Positions 1 to 9,917 of a stretch of 64,000 nt of DNA are shown one piece after another. The notes beneath the pieces were generated by a model. It saw nothing but the letters and a program-made list of their open reading frames with translations. It was not told the origin of the DNA and did not search any database. The position numbers and the translations under genes are program-made. How positions within the stretch are numbered: the stretch's first letter is position 1; the number at the start of each line of letters is the position of its first letter. This DNA comes from Scolanthus callimorphus (Eukaryota > Cnidaria > Anthozoa > Actiniaria > Edwardsiidae), in assembly GCA_033964015.1 (NCBI GenBank), contig CM066922.1:27088961-27152960 (forward strand), given 5' to 3'.

Positions 1-246
1 AGTTCGGCACGTATTAAAAGGTAATAGAAGGAAATATGCTAAAACATAATCAGACGTTCGATATTTTTAATAAGGATATGTTGTATAAAAAAAACGATCT
101 TCCGTTTTTTAATTTGAGGGGAAAAACGCTTCAAAATCTAACGAGACAATAATGCAGTACTAATAGGTAAGTCTATTGAAGGTGAAGTGTGTCCGATGGG
201 CTTGACATAGTTCTGTAGCCAATAAAAAAAAAATCTATGCTAATAA

Positions 247-679
247 GACCCCGTCCACACTACACCGTTTTCAAACGAAAAACGGATACTTTTTGCTCCG
301 TTTTCAAAAGGATTTGCGTCGACATTTATCGTTTTCGCCCGTCCACGCTACGACGCGTACCTGTACGAAAACGCTCTTATGCATTCAGTGGGCATGCTCA
401 AACAAGCTCAACGCATGCTTATTTCGATCTGTCGACCCGCGAAATTGGTCGGGTTTGCTGTCGTGACGCCATCGTTTTCAGATACCATCGTTTTCACCCG
501 TCCACACTAGAAAACAGCGTTTTCAAACAGCTCCGTTTTCGGATCGCTCCACTCGGGAGAGCGTTTTCGGATTGATCCGTTTTCGTAGATGCTTTTCGGC
601 GTTGAAGTGTGGACGATGGCCGTATCCGGAGCAAAAAGTATCCGTTTTCGTTTGAAAACGGTGTAGTGTGGACGGGGTC
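247..679. mobile_element. MITE with ~50-bp TIRs and TAA target duplication
   Basis: The ends are near-perfect inverted repeats beginning GACCCCGTCCACACTAC and extending past the GTTTTCAAACGAAAA stretch. TAA flanks both sides (244-246 and 680-682). A three-base TAA duplication fits the PIF/Harbinger group. There is no transposase, so it is non-autonomous. A shorter copy sits at the equivalent place in the second duplicate (53904-54196). Confidence 0.85.
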
Positions 680-1454
680 TAAGATAACGGTAAATGTAGT
701 GAACTCAATCCGTCTAAATCTCACAGAATTTGGATCAGTCATTTGGTTTACAACTGGTTTAAGTGGTATGAAGTTGTAGAGCCGCTAACTAATGGTGTTA
801 TATTTTTTACTGTACAAAGTTCCGTATTTAAATAAACACAACAAAGAGGTGATGATATTGTCAACCCATCGGACACAGGGTCTTTAAATCAACAACCACG
901 TGTCGAACTCAGCAGACAAAGCGCGGACCATGGCTTCTACAATGCTGCGCTATTTATACTAAGTAATCTAGCTCTAACATTCTCTACAAACTGCACTAAA
1001 TGTTACTAATTTATCGTCCAAACAAGCATGTCTACTTAATTGTTGTCGACTTATGGAATGTTTCCTCGCCGCGCTTTGGAGTAGCCGTCTCGGCCTGCCG
1101 ATAATGCAATCAGCCGCAGCAATTTTGATACCATCTATATTTAGAGACTTGACAAAAAGGTTAACTTTTTGTCAGTTAAGCGCATTTTACCATACAAACG
1201 CGAGAAAAAACACAGGAAAAACTAATAGCAGACCTTCTTCTCGTGTTTGGTTTCAATGAATACGAAAACAAAGCTATGCATTATGAGCAGGGTAAGTCGG
1301 TGAAGACATATGGAGAGTGCGGTGATGTAGTATCCAAGGTTAGAATATGGAGTATCTGTGTCCGTTCCAATTTTTTTCCCGGAAAGATCCAGTACAAGGC
1401 AGGCATTCTTCATCGTGTATTGACTATTAATAATGAAAAAGAAAAAGATTAATA

Positions 1455-1795
1455 TTTTTTTTAGAAAATAACACCTATGTTGTATTGTGAATGTGCGCAT
1501 TCTGATTGGTTAAAAAGCGTGTTTGTAAGAGACCTGAGAAACACGATTGTCACGCAACGCTGTCGCGCGTGTGTATGTTATTTTCTAAAAGCAATAAAAA
1601 ATACTTCTGCGTGCTCTCTGGTTTCTTACAAACACTCGGGGAATGTTGGTCGAACTGATAAAACTCGCCTTCGGCTCGTGCCTTTCAAGTTCTGATCAGT
1701 TCTCCCAACATCCCCTCGTGTTTGTAAGAAAGCAGAGAGCACGCGGAAAGTACTTTTATTGCTTAAATACATATCAGGAACATGTGCTGGCTAAA
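1455..1795 (+). repeat. Dispersed inverted-repeat element, copy a
   Basis: This block recurs in reverse orientation at 26195-26745. Shared landmarks are AGAAAATAACACCTAT, GAATGTGCGCATT, the phrase TTTTCTAAAAG, GAGAGCAC, and GTTTGTAAGAAA near both ends of its right half. The right half is itself a palindrome in which TTTCTTACAAACAC pairs with GTGTTTGTAAGAAA. No coding frame is convincing. It is probably a non-autonomous DNA transposon. Confidence 0.7.
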
Positions 1796-1811
1796 ATGGG
1801 AACGAGATCAC

Positions 1812-2685
1812 TTCATTTTTTTTTCCTGCTCCTGGTGAGTAGAGTATCACGAGATCACTTCATTTTTTTTCTGCTCCTGGTGAGTAGAGTATCTCGAGTT
1901 CATTTCCTTGTTTTCCTGCTCCTGGTGAGTAGAGGATCACGAGTTCATTTCCTTGTTTTCCTGCTCCTGATGAGTAGAGTATCACGAGTTCATTTCCTTG
2001 TTTTCCTGCTCCTGGTGAGTAGAGTATCACGAGTTGATTTCCTTGTTTTCCTGCTCCTGGTGAGTAGAGTATCACGAGTTGATTCCTTGTTTTCCTGCTC
2101 CTGATGAGAAGAGGATCACGAGTTCATTTCCTTGTTTTCCTGCTCCTGGTGAGTAGAGTATCACGAGTTCATTTCCTTGTTTTCCTGCTCCTGGTGAGTA
2201 GAGGATCACGAGTTCATTTCCTTGTATTCCTGCTCCTGGTGAGTATAGTATCACGAGTTCATTTCCTTGTTTTCCTGCTCTGGTGAGTAGAGTATCACGA
2301 GTTGATTTCCTTGTTTCCTGCTCCTGGTGAGTAGAGTATCTCGAGTTCATTTCCTTGTTTTCCTGCTCCTGATGAGTAGAGTATCACGAGTTGATTTCCT
2401 TGTTTTCCTGCTCCTGATGAGAAGAGGATCACGAGTTGATTTCCTTGTTTCCTGCTCCTGGTGAGTAGCGTATCACGAGTTGATTTCCTTGTTTTCCTGC
2501 TCCTGATGAGTAGAGTATCACGAGTTCATTTCCTTGTTTTCCTGCTCCTGGTGAGTAGAGTATCACGAGTTGATTTCCTTGTTTCCTGCTCCTGATGAGT
2601 AGAGTATCACGAGTTCATTTCCTTGTTTTCATGCTCCTGATGAGAAGAGGATCACGAGTTCATTTCGGTCCTTGTTTTCCTGCTC
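1812..2685. repeat. 45-bp minisatellite, about 19 copies
   Basis: The unit reads CTGCTCCTGGTGAGTAGAGT, then ATCACGAGTT(C/G)A and TTTCCTTGTTTTC, with a few substitutions and single-base losses. Because 45 is divisible by three, the array stays open in several frames on both strands and gives artificial 15-residue repeat peptides. It is absent from the duplicate at 53.7-59.5 kb, so it arose in this copy or was lost from the other. Confidence 0.95.
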
Positions 2686-2879
2686 CTGTTTTCGAGGTTT
2701 TAGCCTTCGCTGGCCATGGTTACGGGACGATACTTCTCTGGTGTTGAAAGATGCACAGAGCAGCTGCTAACTCTCAATGGCTTCAAGGTAAATTACGATT
2801 GTAATTTTCGATTCTTATTCAAATACTCTATGCAAAGTGTGAAACCTTAGCTTAATTCATTTGACAACGTTAAGGAGAT

Positions 2880-4225
2880 AAATAGCTGTTGTTTCTCTTT
2901 TTATTATCTCTTTTTCGATTTCGTACAAGATTCGTACCTTTAGAGTGTTCTGCCTCCTCTTCTACTGTTCCTCTCATTCTTTCTCTTGGGTCTCCTGATC
3001 GGGCTTGGTTTTCTTCTTTAAATTTTATTGATGTTGGAACAGAGCTAATTTTATCTGATACCAGAAAGAAAAAAACGAAAAATGCTAAAAATTAGTAATT
3101 TCTAAAAGAAACACATATAATCAACGTCCTTCAGTAACATTTGCAAAACGGAAATTCTAAACAGTTCTCGACTGAGTTGCTGCGTCACACCGAGGCTAAG
3201 GTTAACCTGCAGACACTGATAAGATCTCCATTCTCTTGAAATGCAATGAGACCTTTTGTAATGCTAACGAGTTACGTCTCTAATTTAACAGCGCAAGGTC
3301 ATTTTTTTTATTCTGGTTCATCAAGTCTGTCGATCAACTGCGAAATGGAGTTGACGAAAAGTGATCGGGGTTATTTTAGGTAAAACACGCCGTGCGCGTC
3401 CAGACGTATCCAAGCCGCTAAGAGATAGATTAGCCTACAAAAAAATGTCTCGATTCTGATTGGTCAAGAGCAGCTCAATAACAACTGAAACTACATGCAA
3501 GTATTCCATGAAGCCGATGGGGTTACTAAACAATGGAAATTTTGCGCACGAACCAATAAAATGCGAGATGATTCAGCTTGACCGCTCTCGAGATCGAGGG
3601 AGAGAGATCATCAATTTCTTTCCATTAATTTCACCTTCCGAAACTTGTGGAAGGCAACATGTGGATTCTTATGCAGGACAAAACAACCCCGGTTTGTTGT
3701 TTACGATTGAACTTGTTCTATTTGCTCTATTTCTTGGACAGGAGGCTGCAAATTCCTTTTATCAAACACATACTGGGACATACGCACTGTTTAAATATAT
3801 CGTAAATTTTCGCTCGGAAATTGGTTCTTACCAATCAGCAACCAGGCATGACATTTTTTACGTGTAGCGGAAACGATACGTCCAATCGTATTTTTACCTC
3901 CAGTCAACTGAACACGCGCTGGCAAGATCTTGTCTAAAACTCTACACGAGTGACCACGAGTGACCACGAGTGAACACGAGTTGAAATTTGAAGTTAATAA
4001 AAAAAACACAGCCATATTTTTATGCGGAGCTCGTAGCGGAGCCCCATAGCTACATGCAGGAGGAAAGGAAATACAAAAGTGTATTTGCATCGACCAGTTC
4101 TGTTATGGATTCACCATCTCAACTTGTCTTGGTTTGGAATTTCCAAAAAAAATTGCTAGTGATACAGGTATCTTTACAACAATGGAGGAAAGTCGATTTT
4201 CCAGTCACTCTAATTTTTTGGAAGA
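2880..4225. other. Gene-poor stretch in the left duplicate
   Basis: Open frames here are short and lack recognisable domains. 2880-3165 has a counterpart at 58690-58945, while 3170-4225 has none there. Near 4022-4048 two degenerate GCGGAGCTC/GCGGAGCCC motifs resemble the hairpin family at 17.6 kb and 63.6 kb. I see no gene. Confidence 0.6.
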
Positions 4226-4420
4226 CTTGTGTATCGTTTCATGATTGTCCGGAAAACAAAAAGGCAAAATAAAAAATAGAAATAGAACTGCCAAAGATTG
4301 GTTTTCAGACAAGACACGAACATTTTGTAACGGTTTTTAGTCGCCCTGAGGAAGGCCCGAAACAAGGTCCGAAACGTTGGCATATTTTGCGTTTCTGTTT
4401 TGGTTTTCATTTTCTATCAG
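4225..4420 (+). other. Conserved tail with hammerhead-like core (possible Penelope-like remnant)
   Basis: The segment is repeated at 59145-59320. It contains CTGAGGA at 4346-4352, a GC-rich potential stem (GGCC with GGTCC) and GAAAC at 4371-4375, the order expected for the CTGANGA, stem II, GAAA part of a hammerhead ribozyme. Penelope-like retroelements are known to carry such motifs. I could not complete stems I and III or a cleavage site with confidence, and no reverse transcriptase or GIY-YIG frame is visible nearby. Confidence 0.3.
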
Positions 4421-4821
4421 ACAAGACTCGAAGAACGCAAAGTAAATAATATTCCTCCAAAAGAACTTCATCAATACATGGCGGAATTGTTATTGGTTAA
4501 ATTGCCAGTTTTGAGAGATTTCTGAAGTTGAGAACCCTATGCAGCCACGCTTCTTCCGGTTATCGCAATCAACAATCTTTTATTTCACTTTAGAGCCGCT
4601 ACGCAGGCTCTTGATTTATTCTGTACAGAATTCCTGATACCAAATATACCAGAATACCAAATATTCTGTGAGGAGAATAGACCAATTTCGATATATTAAA
4701 ATTCTTACTTAAGTCCGAGGCTCAGAAATCGCATCGGCATCGTAAAATGAATGATTTAATTGTTTTTTTTTTTTTGTTTTTCCCCTGTGCCTCGTATCAA
4801 AGTTGACATTTTAAAATATAA

Positions 4822-4858
4822 TATATAGATTTAGCCACTGGCTAAAAGCGGAGCTCCC
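4822..4858. repeat. 37-bp motif identical at 61910-61946
   Basis: The motif starts ATATATAGATTTAGCCAC and ends GGCTAAAAGCGGAGCTCCC, and contains the palindrome TTTAGCC-act-GGCTAAA. The same string recurs 57 kb away in unrelated flanks. It shares GCGGAGCTCC with the hairpin family at 17.6 and 63.6 kb, so it may be the end of a small mobile fold-back element. Confidence 0.6.
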
Positions 4859-4860
4859 AA

Positions 4861-6484
4861 CTATCATACGGAATGAAAGATGTCAGAAGAAGCAGTAGTA
4901 GTTGTATGAAAAATAGGTTTATTTTATCTAGACTAATTTTATTTTATCAATCCACAATATAACAAGATAGTGGATGTGATTTCATGATAAAGCTGTACTT
5001 TATAAACAGTCCTTGCAGGTTTAAGTTCTTTTTATGCACCTAGCCAAAGTTAAAATACTTTTGCCACCTCCCTTATATACTATAAAAAGAATGATGCCCC
5101 CTATACCACACACTCAACAAAAAATGATAGGAGAATGACAGTGCATTAAGACCTTAACAATAAGAAACAGGGAGAGAGAAGTGCTTGCAAGCATAGTGCA
5201 TTTATTTTATAATTAAAAATATCTCAATAAAAATGAAATGAAATGAAATAGTATTCGATGATTTGCCAGACTTCACACTTTCAAGACGTCAATTTTGTTG
5301 TTGTTCAAAAATCAAGGCCTGCGATCTTTTAGCGTACCCCTTGGTATAAAAAAGCAAAACACAAAGTGTAATCTATGCAGTTGTGTTAAGTTAGAGTTAA
5401 TTACCGAGATTCGAGGCAATAACCCCAATACATCCCAAGGGCCGTAGGCCCGAGGGATGTATTGGGGTTATTGCCGAGAATCGAGGTAATTAACGGACTT
5501 AGTTTACAGTTGACAAGGTTTCAGAAAACAGGGACAAATGAAATGCATTCTTCTCATTGAATTTAACAGTTTTGAAAAGGAGTACAGTTTACAATTGAAA
5601 AGATAGCGGATTCCAATAGGAACTATTGTTAGTTATTTAGCTGCTTTCACAGAAGTGGGTTCCCCAGAGAAACTTATTGCAATTAACTTTTACCATGCAC
5701 AATAAAGTTGTGATGCTATAGAAAATGAATGACAACTTTTATTCAACTATGATTGACAAAGGTTTCCAAACACGAATTACGTCTTTTGTTTTCGTACAAC
5801 AGCCAGTCCAATCAATCAAGCGGCCTTTGTAAAAGCGCAACTCATTTAAGCGCTGTTATTTTGGTCGGTACGTAGCTGCTTAAAGCTCCTCTCTGGTTGG
5901 ATAATACAACAATACCCTATACCTCAACACAAAGAACGAGGATAATAGACTAGAGACAAAAGAACTTCTTTGTAGAACGAAAATAATAGAGACAAAAGCA
6001 ACTACGTCCTTACTGGTTATTTTCATTTGTACCACGCCCTGACAGCTACAGCTCAATTTGCATAACGTTGTGTCCAGCAAAACGGATGGAACTGATTCAA
6101 GATGGAGAAACTGAAGGCAAGTTTCAGGTATTTTGCGCTCGTTGGTTGCTCTCTACGATTAGATATGCAATTAACCTGGGCATGATTTTATCTGTATTGT
6201 CAGGTTTACGTCTTAAACACACTCTATGGGCAATGAGACCAAGCAAGTAGACTGGACAAACGCTTCTCAATATGGTTCAAGTGAAGGCGTTCTCGGAAAT
6301 CGTGTTTTGTGGCGTTCAACGGGATTCGCATAAAGGCTAATCAGAGCAAATATTGGTTATAGACAGACAGTCAGCATAGATGCATAAACTGAGATTATTG
6401 GATGTTTTTTTCTCGGGGTAAGTGTATGGATTTGAATTCACTAGTAAAATGTTTGGGTTGATAATTGAATTTAGTCATTGTGAA
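4861..6484. other. Gene-poor AT-rich interval with one palindrome
   Basis: No reading frame shows a recognisable domain, and splice-flanked exons could not be supported. The only clear structure is the palindrome at 5396-5494. A 60-codon frame at 6068-6250 has no family features and is probably chance. Confidence 0.6.
5396..5494. repeat. ~40-bp-arm palindrome
   Basis: The left arm GTTAATTACCGAGATTCGAG and GCAATAACCCCAATACATCCC is mirrored by the right arm, which ends CGAGGTAATTAAC. The short GC-rich loop reads AAGGGCCGTAGGCCCGAG and is itself foldable. Only a few mismatches separate the arms, suggesting a fairly young fold-back element. Confidence 0.85.
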
Positions 6485-6823
6485 AGGGGCAACTGTCATG
6501 GTCTATCATAAATTTGGTCTAACTTGGGGTCATTTTAAGTAGCTTAAATGCAGTCAAACTCCCTACAAATCAACAAAATAATGGTCTACGTTTTTTAACC
6601 AACCTTTCAGCTGCTAGATCAATATAAATTTGGAGTATTTTCGTGTATAATCGAGCGGATGGAATTGGATTGCTAATTGGCATTTTTGATTTTCGAACAG
6701 GCTGAACAAGCCTCTTTTTCTTTTTAAGACTAATTTGAAACAGAATATAGGTTCGGAGTTGTTTCTGTAGAACACTTGTCTTATTTTAAAACATTTTGAT
6801 GAAACAAACGTGACAGTGCCCCT
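6485..6823. mobile_element. MITE of the AGGGGCACTGTCAC family, TGAA flanks
   Basis: The ends AGGGGCAACTGTCA and TGACAGTGCCCCT are inverted repeats. The interior shares long matches with 22133-22515, including GAGCGGATGGAATTGGATTG. The flanks are TGAA on both sides (6481-6484 and 6824-6827), while the 22-kb copy has TTAA. A four-base duplication of TTAA type fits piggyBac or Kolobok-like cut-and-paste. It is non-coding. Confidence 0.8.
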
Positions 6824-6848
6824 TGAAGTCTTGGTAAAAATGGCTTAT

Positions 6849-7014
6849 TGTGTGGTTCCAGAAATTATCCATAGGAAGGATAATAGGAAAGGATATATTT
6901 TCCATACAAATACTGTATTTTCTTCAGGAATTCCAGAGAGGGGGGGGGGGGGGGGGGGGGGTCACTTTTCAACACTCTTCCGGGAGGGGGGGGGGTATTT
7001 TCTGGAACCACACA
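6849..7014. mobile_element. G-rich MITE with TGTGTGGTTCC ends
   Basis: The terminal inverted repeats are TGTGTGGTTCCAGAAAT and ATTTTCTGGAACCACACA, flanked by TTAT on both sides. Inside lie runs of 18 or more G and about 11 G, next to copies of the AATTCCAGAG phrase. Related elements are at 9728-9917 and 45220-45380, with a more distant relative at 29715-29968. Confidence 0.75.
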
Positions 7015-7294
7015 TTATTGATTTACAGGTAAGTATATGGCTTATTATGGATTAATAGGTAAATAACTAGATATTTACCTATTAATCCATAATGAGCCAT
7101 ATATTTACCTATTAATCCATAATGAGCAATATATTTACCTAGAAATTCAATTCAATTCTATTGATCAACCCCAACCTTTCCCTGGAGAATTCAAATCCCT
7201 CCCCGACTTTTAGTTTGTTGAGATTCATTATCCGAGTTAATTCCCTACGAATAACAATGGAAACCGCGTCAACTGTAAACTAATAATGGTAATT

Positions 7295-7412
7295 GACCTG
7301 TGAGTAGAGTGCAATTTGGTCAGAAATCATACATGTGATTTCAAAGAGCGCGAGGTCGATTTGAAATCACAAGTATGATTTCTGACCAAAATTGCACTCC
7401 ACTCAAGTCAAC
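7295..7412. repeat. Inverted repeat, ~45-bp arms
   Basis: The arms share GAGTGCAATTT, GGTCAGAAATCATAC and TGATTTCAA and are separated by about 15 bp. It is a hairpin-forming fold-back element without coding content. Confidence 0.8.
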
Positions 7413-9727
7413 TACCACTTCATTTCCATAGAAAATATTTTTCGAACCAAATGAAGGGAAATAACCAAATTTGAAATGCAGCGCATGCTAGAAGTAGAAC
7501 ATTCTGCTCGCGCAATGTCAAAAATATTAAATCAGGTCAATTTAGGAATAAATTGACCTGCTGAGAGCCAATCAGATTGCAGAACACGCGTGTGATTTTA
7601 ACATGGATATAATAAAGGCTTAACATGGGGCTTTATGCACTGGTACAAATGTCTCATGATATTCAGCTTTGTTGTGCCATTCTTGTTGCCAGAGCAACCA
7701 AATCAAGGGGGTGTGATGCTAATTTTGCTTTTTTGATATTCACTTGACATGGGAACATTAAATGAACATTTTACCATGAACTACATGTATTCAAATATTA
7801 ACTGTAATCAGTATATCAATGGGCTTTCTATTGCATCATTTGATAATGTGAAATGCTGTCATAGTAACAAAAAATCCCTGTCTATCACAGTTATATTGGG
7901 CAGGTGGCATGCCTTTTAAAAAAGACAAAACATTTGGAGGAACAGCATAACTAATAAAAAGGTAGGTATTGTTCATCATCTTGGGGAGTAGGGAAAAAAA
8001 TGCTCCTGTTTCACATGAAAAAAAATTGCACCAAGTTATCTTGGTGTTGTGGCTAACACATGCTGCATGCACAACAAATAAAGTTGGCCCCAAGACAGAC
8101 AGTTTACATGGAGCAGATGGCTATCCTAGCTACAGAGATACCATATCTCCCAACCCAGAGTTGTCTCTGTCACATGTGAATTGGGGATTGTATAGCAGGG
8201 TTGTCAACTCTCCAGGTTTTGCCAGGAGTCTCGCATTTTTTTACCTCATCTCGGGTCTCCTGGCTTTTAAAGGCCCATCACCAACCGAGAGCCTTTGCGG
8301 ACTCTTAGCCAATCAGTGCAAAAGAAAACTTGGTGCAAAGGATACCGGTGGTGATGGGCCTTTAAAAGCCAGGAGACCCGGAGATTTTCTTTGAAAAATT
8401 GCTATAGCTTTTTTTGCTTCTGGTCCACTAAAATACAGCAAAAATTTGACATATTTAGGTTTTTTCCTGTGTCAAAAGCCCTATATTTTGGTATCTCAAG
8501 GTTTTTTCGAGCGACAGGGTTGTTGTAACTCAGTATAGAAACTTGTCCAACCACCTTAAATGGTTTGCCATGACAACAACATTATCATTATTTTAAATAT
8601 GGCTGGCACAAATAAAGTAAACTGCCAGGTTTGGTTGCCTCAGCTGTCCCTCAACAGCAAAATATTATTTTCATCTGCATATAAGCCCCATTGTGCTTGT
8701 CAAGCCTTTACATACCTGAGTACAACAATCAACTTCTGTCGCTTAAACTTCCTTTGATAACTGCACAAAAATTTCAAGGCATCAGGGTGCGGAAATTTTT
8801 CGGAAATTGTGCGGAAATTTCAGGGCAAAATGTGCGGAAGAAAAGGCAAATTGTGCAGAAATTTAAATGCCTCTAAAACAAATTTAATTCACATCTAAAA
8901 CAATTTCAGAATTTAAATATGGTCTATCATTATGTATACACATTAAAAGATGCTTTTGCACACAAAAGCTTTGATAAAACAGGGGGGAAATGTTAAAAGT
9001 TAACTTATAGCTTAAGCTTAAATGTACAGAGAAATAGGCTAAATCACTTACTGGATTTCTGATAATAACACCTCTGAAATGGGTCTAGCTAATTCGCCTC
9101 TAAAACAATTTATACATACTGAAAGTTGCACTCCAATCTCCATCAACAGGGCATTTTTGTACTCAAAAAGTTTTGGGACAGAAATTTGACGAGAAACTCT
9201 CAGCAAGCTCTCGTTTTTTTTAAAACAAGGGCCCAGGCTATTTTGTTCACCAGGAAAGCTGGTACGGGGAAAGCTCTCAAGGTGCGGAAATGACCAAATT
9301 GTGCGGATCTGCACCACCGCACCCTCTGTAGGTACAGTAAAAATTTTAAGGTCTTGCCTTTTCTCCCCAAGCATACTGATAAATAGTGAACAAATCAGGT
9401 CATGGATCCTATTTTTTTGGGACCAGGGGCTCAAAAGTATGAAGATGATGGCGGGGGGAAGCTAAGGCATGCATCTAGCCAGCAGAAAACAGCGGGTGGA
9501 TCCTCAACATAGGAGTCCAGTGAAGCTTAATGATTGCACCCCACAAAATAATGGGGTATTTAATAGCAAAACAGCAGAAATATCAGGTTTGAAGAAAATA
9601 CAGCATTTTACACATTTTGCACTAGTTTATAAAGTCTTTTGAATCCCCCTAAAATATCTGGTAACCTTTTCAGTCGTCAAAAAGTCTCTGCAGTTGCAAA
9701 TTTTGTCATGACTAAATTTACTTAATG
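7413..9727. other. Gene-poor interval
   Basis: Several 60-140 codon frames occur, but none carries a recognisable domain or splice-consistent neighbours. One frame (7969-8394) runs through the inverted repeat at 8252-8380. Around 8790-8860 the phrase TGTGCGGAAATTT recurs imperfectly as a short local repeat and reappears near 9275-9305. Confidence 0.55.
8252..8380. repeat. Inverted repeat with ~32-bp arms
   Basis: CGGGTCTCCTGGCTTTTAAA followed by GGCCCATCACCA is mirrored exactly or nearly so at 8350-8380. The loop is about 65 bp. This looks like a small MITE, and target duplications are not clear. Confidence 0.8.
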
Positions 9728-9917
9728 TGTGTCTTTCCAAAAAAATATCCATACCCCCATATGGAAGGGATTGGAAATTCCAGAGGGGTGGGGGGTCAAT
9801 TTACCTGATCTTTTCCATACAAACACTGTATTTTTCTTCGGAAATTCCAGAGGGGAGGGGGGGTCATTTCTCAACAACCTTCCGTGGGGGGGGGGGGATA
9901 TTTTTTGGAAGCACACA
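9728..9917. mobile_element. G-rich MITE, second copy
   Basis: The ends TGTGTCTTTCCAAAAAAATA and TATTTTTTGGAAGCACACA are imperfect inverted repeats. The interior holds G runs and the phrases TTTTCCATACAAACACTGTA and AATTCCAGAGGGG, shared with 6849-7014. Both strands stay open by chance in the G/C runs, and no gene is inferred. Confidence 0.65.

Larger units (their letters stand above)
1..4715. repeat. Left copy of a large duplicated segment (pairs with 53668-59505)
   Basis: Long stretches match 53668-59505 in the same order and orientation: 1-1400 matches 53668-57140, 2690-3165 matches 57659-58945, and 4225-4715 matches 59145-59505. Differences are substitutions, small indels and whole insertions. 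The window starts inside the match, so the left edge is unknown. This copy alone has the 1455-2685 block (an inverted-repeat family plus a minisatellite) and 3170-4225. It may be a true segmental duplication or two copies of a long, poorly known transposon. No intact gene is seen in either copy. Confidence 0.85.

Noticed and set aside
1643..2350. Long frames on both strands with 15-residue repeats
   Set aside because: They are produced by the 45-bp minisatellite, whose unit is a multiple of three. There is no start context, domain or conservation in the duplicate at 57 kb.
6810..7055. Gly-rich frames, and similar ones at 9722-9939, 55592-55955, 56204-56566 and 57749-58048
   Set aside because: They cross G/C homopolymers inside MITEs with clear inverted ends. 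The residues simply reflect the G runs.
7969..8394. A 141-codon frame as a gene
   Set aside because: Its second half is the inverted repeat at 8252-8380 and the first half has no domain.
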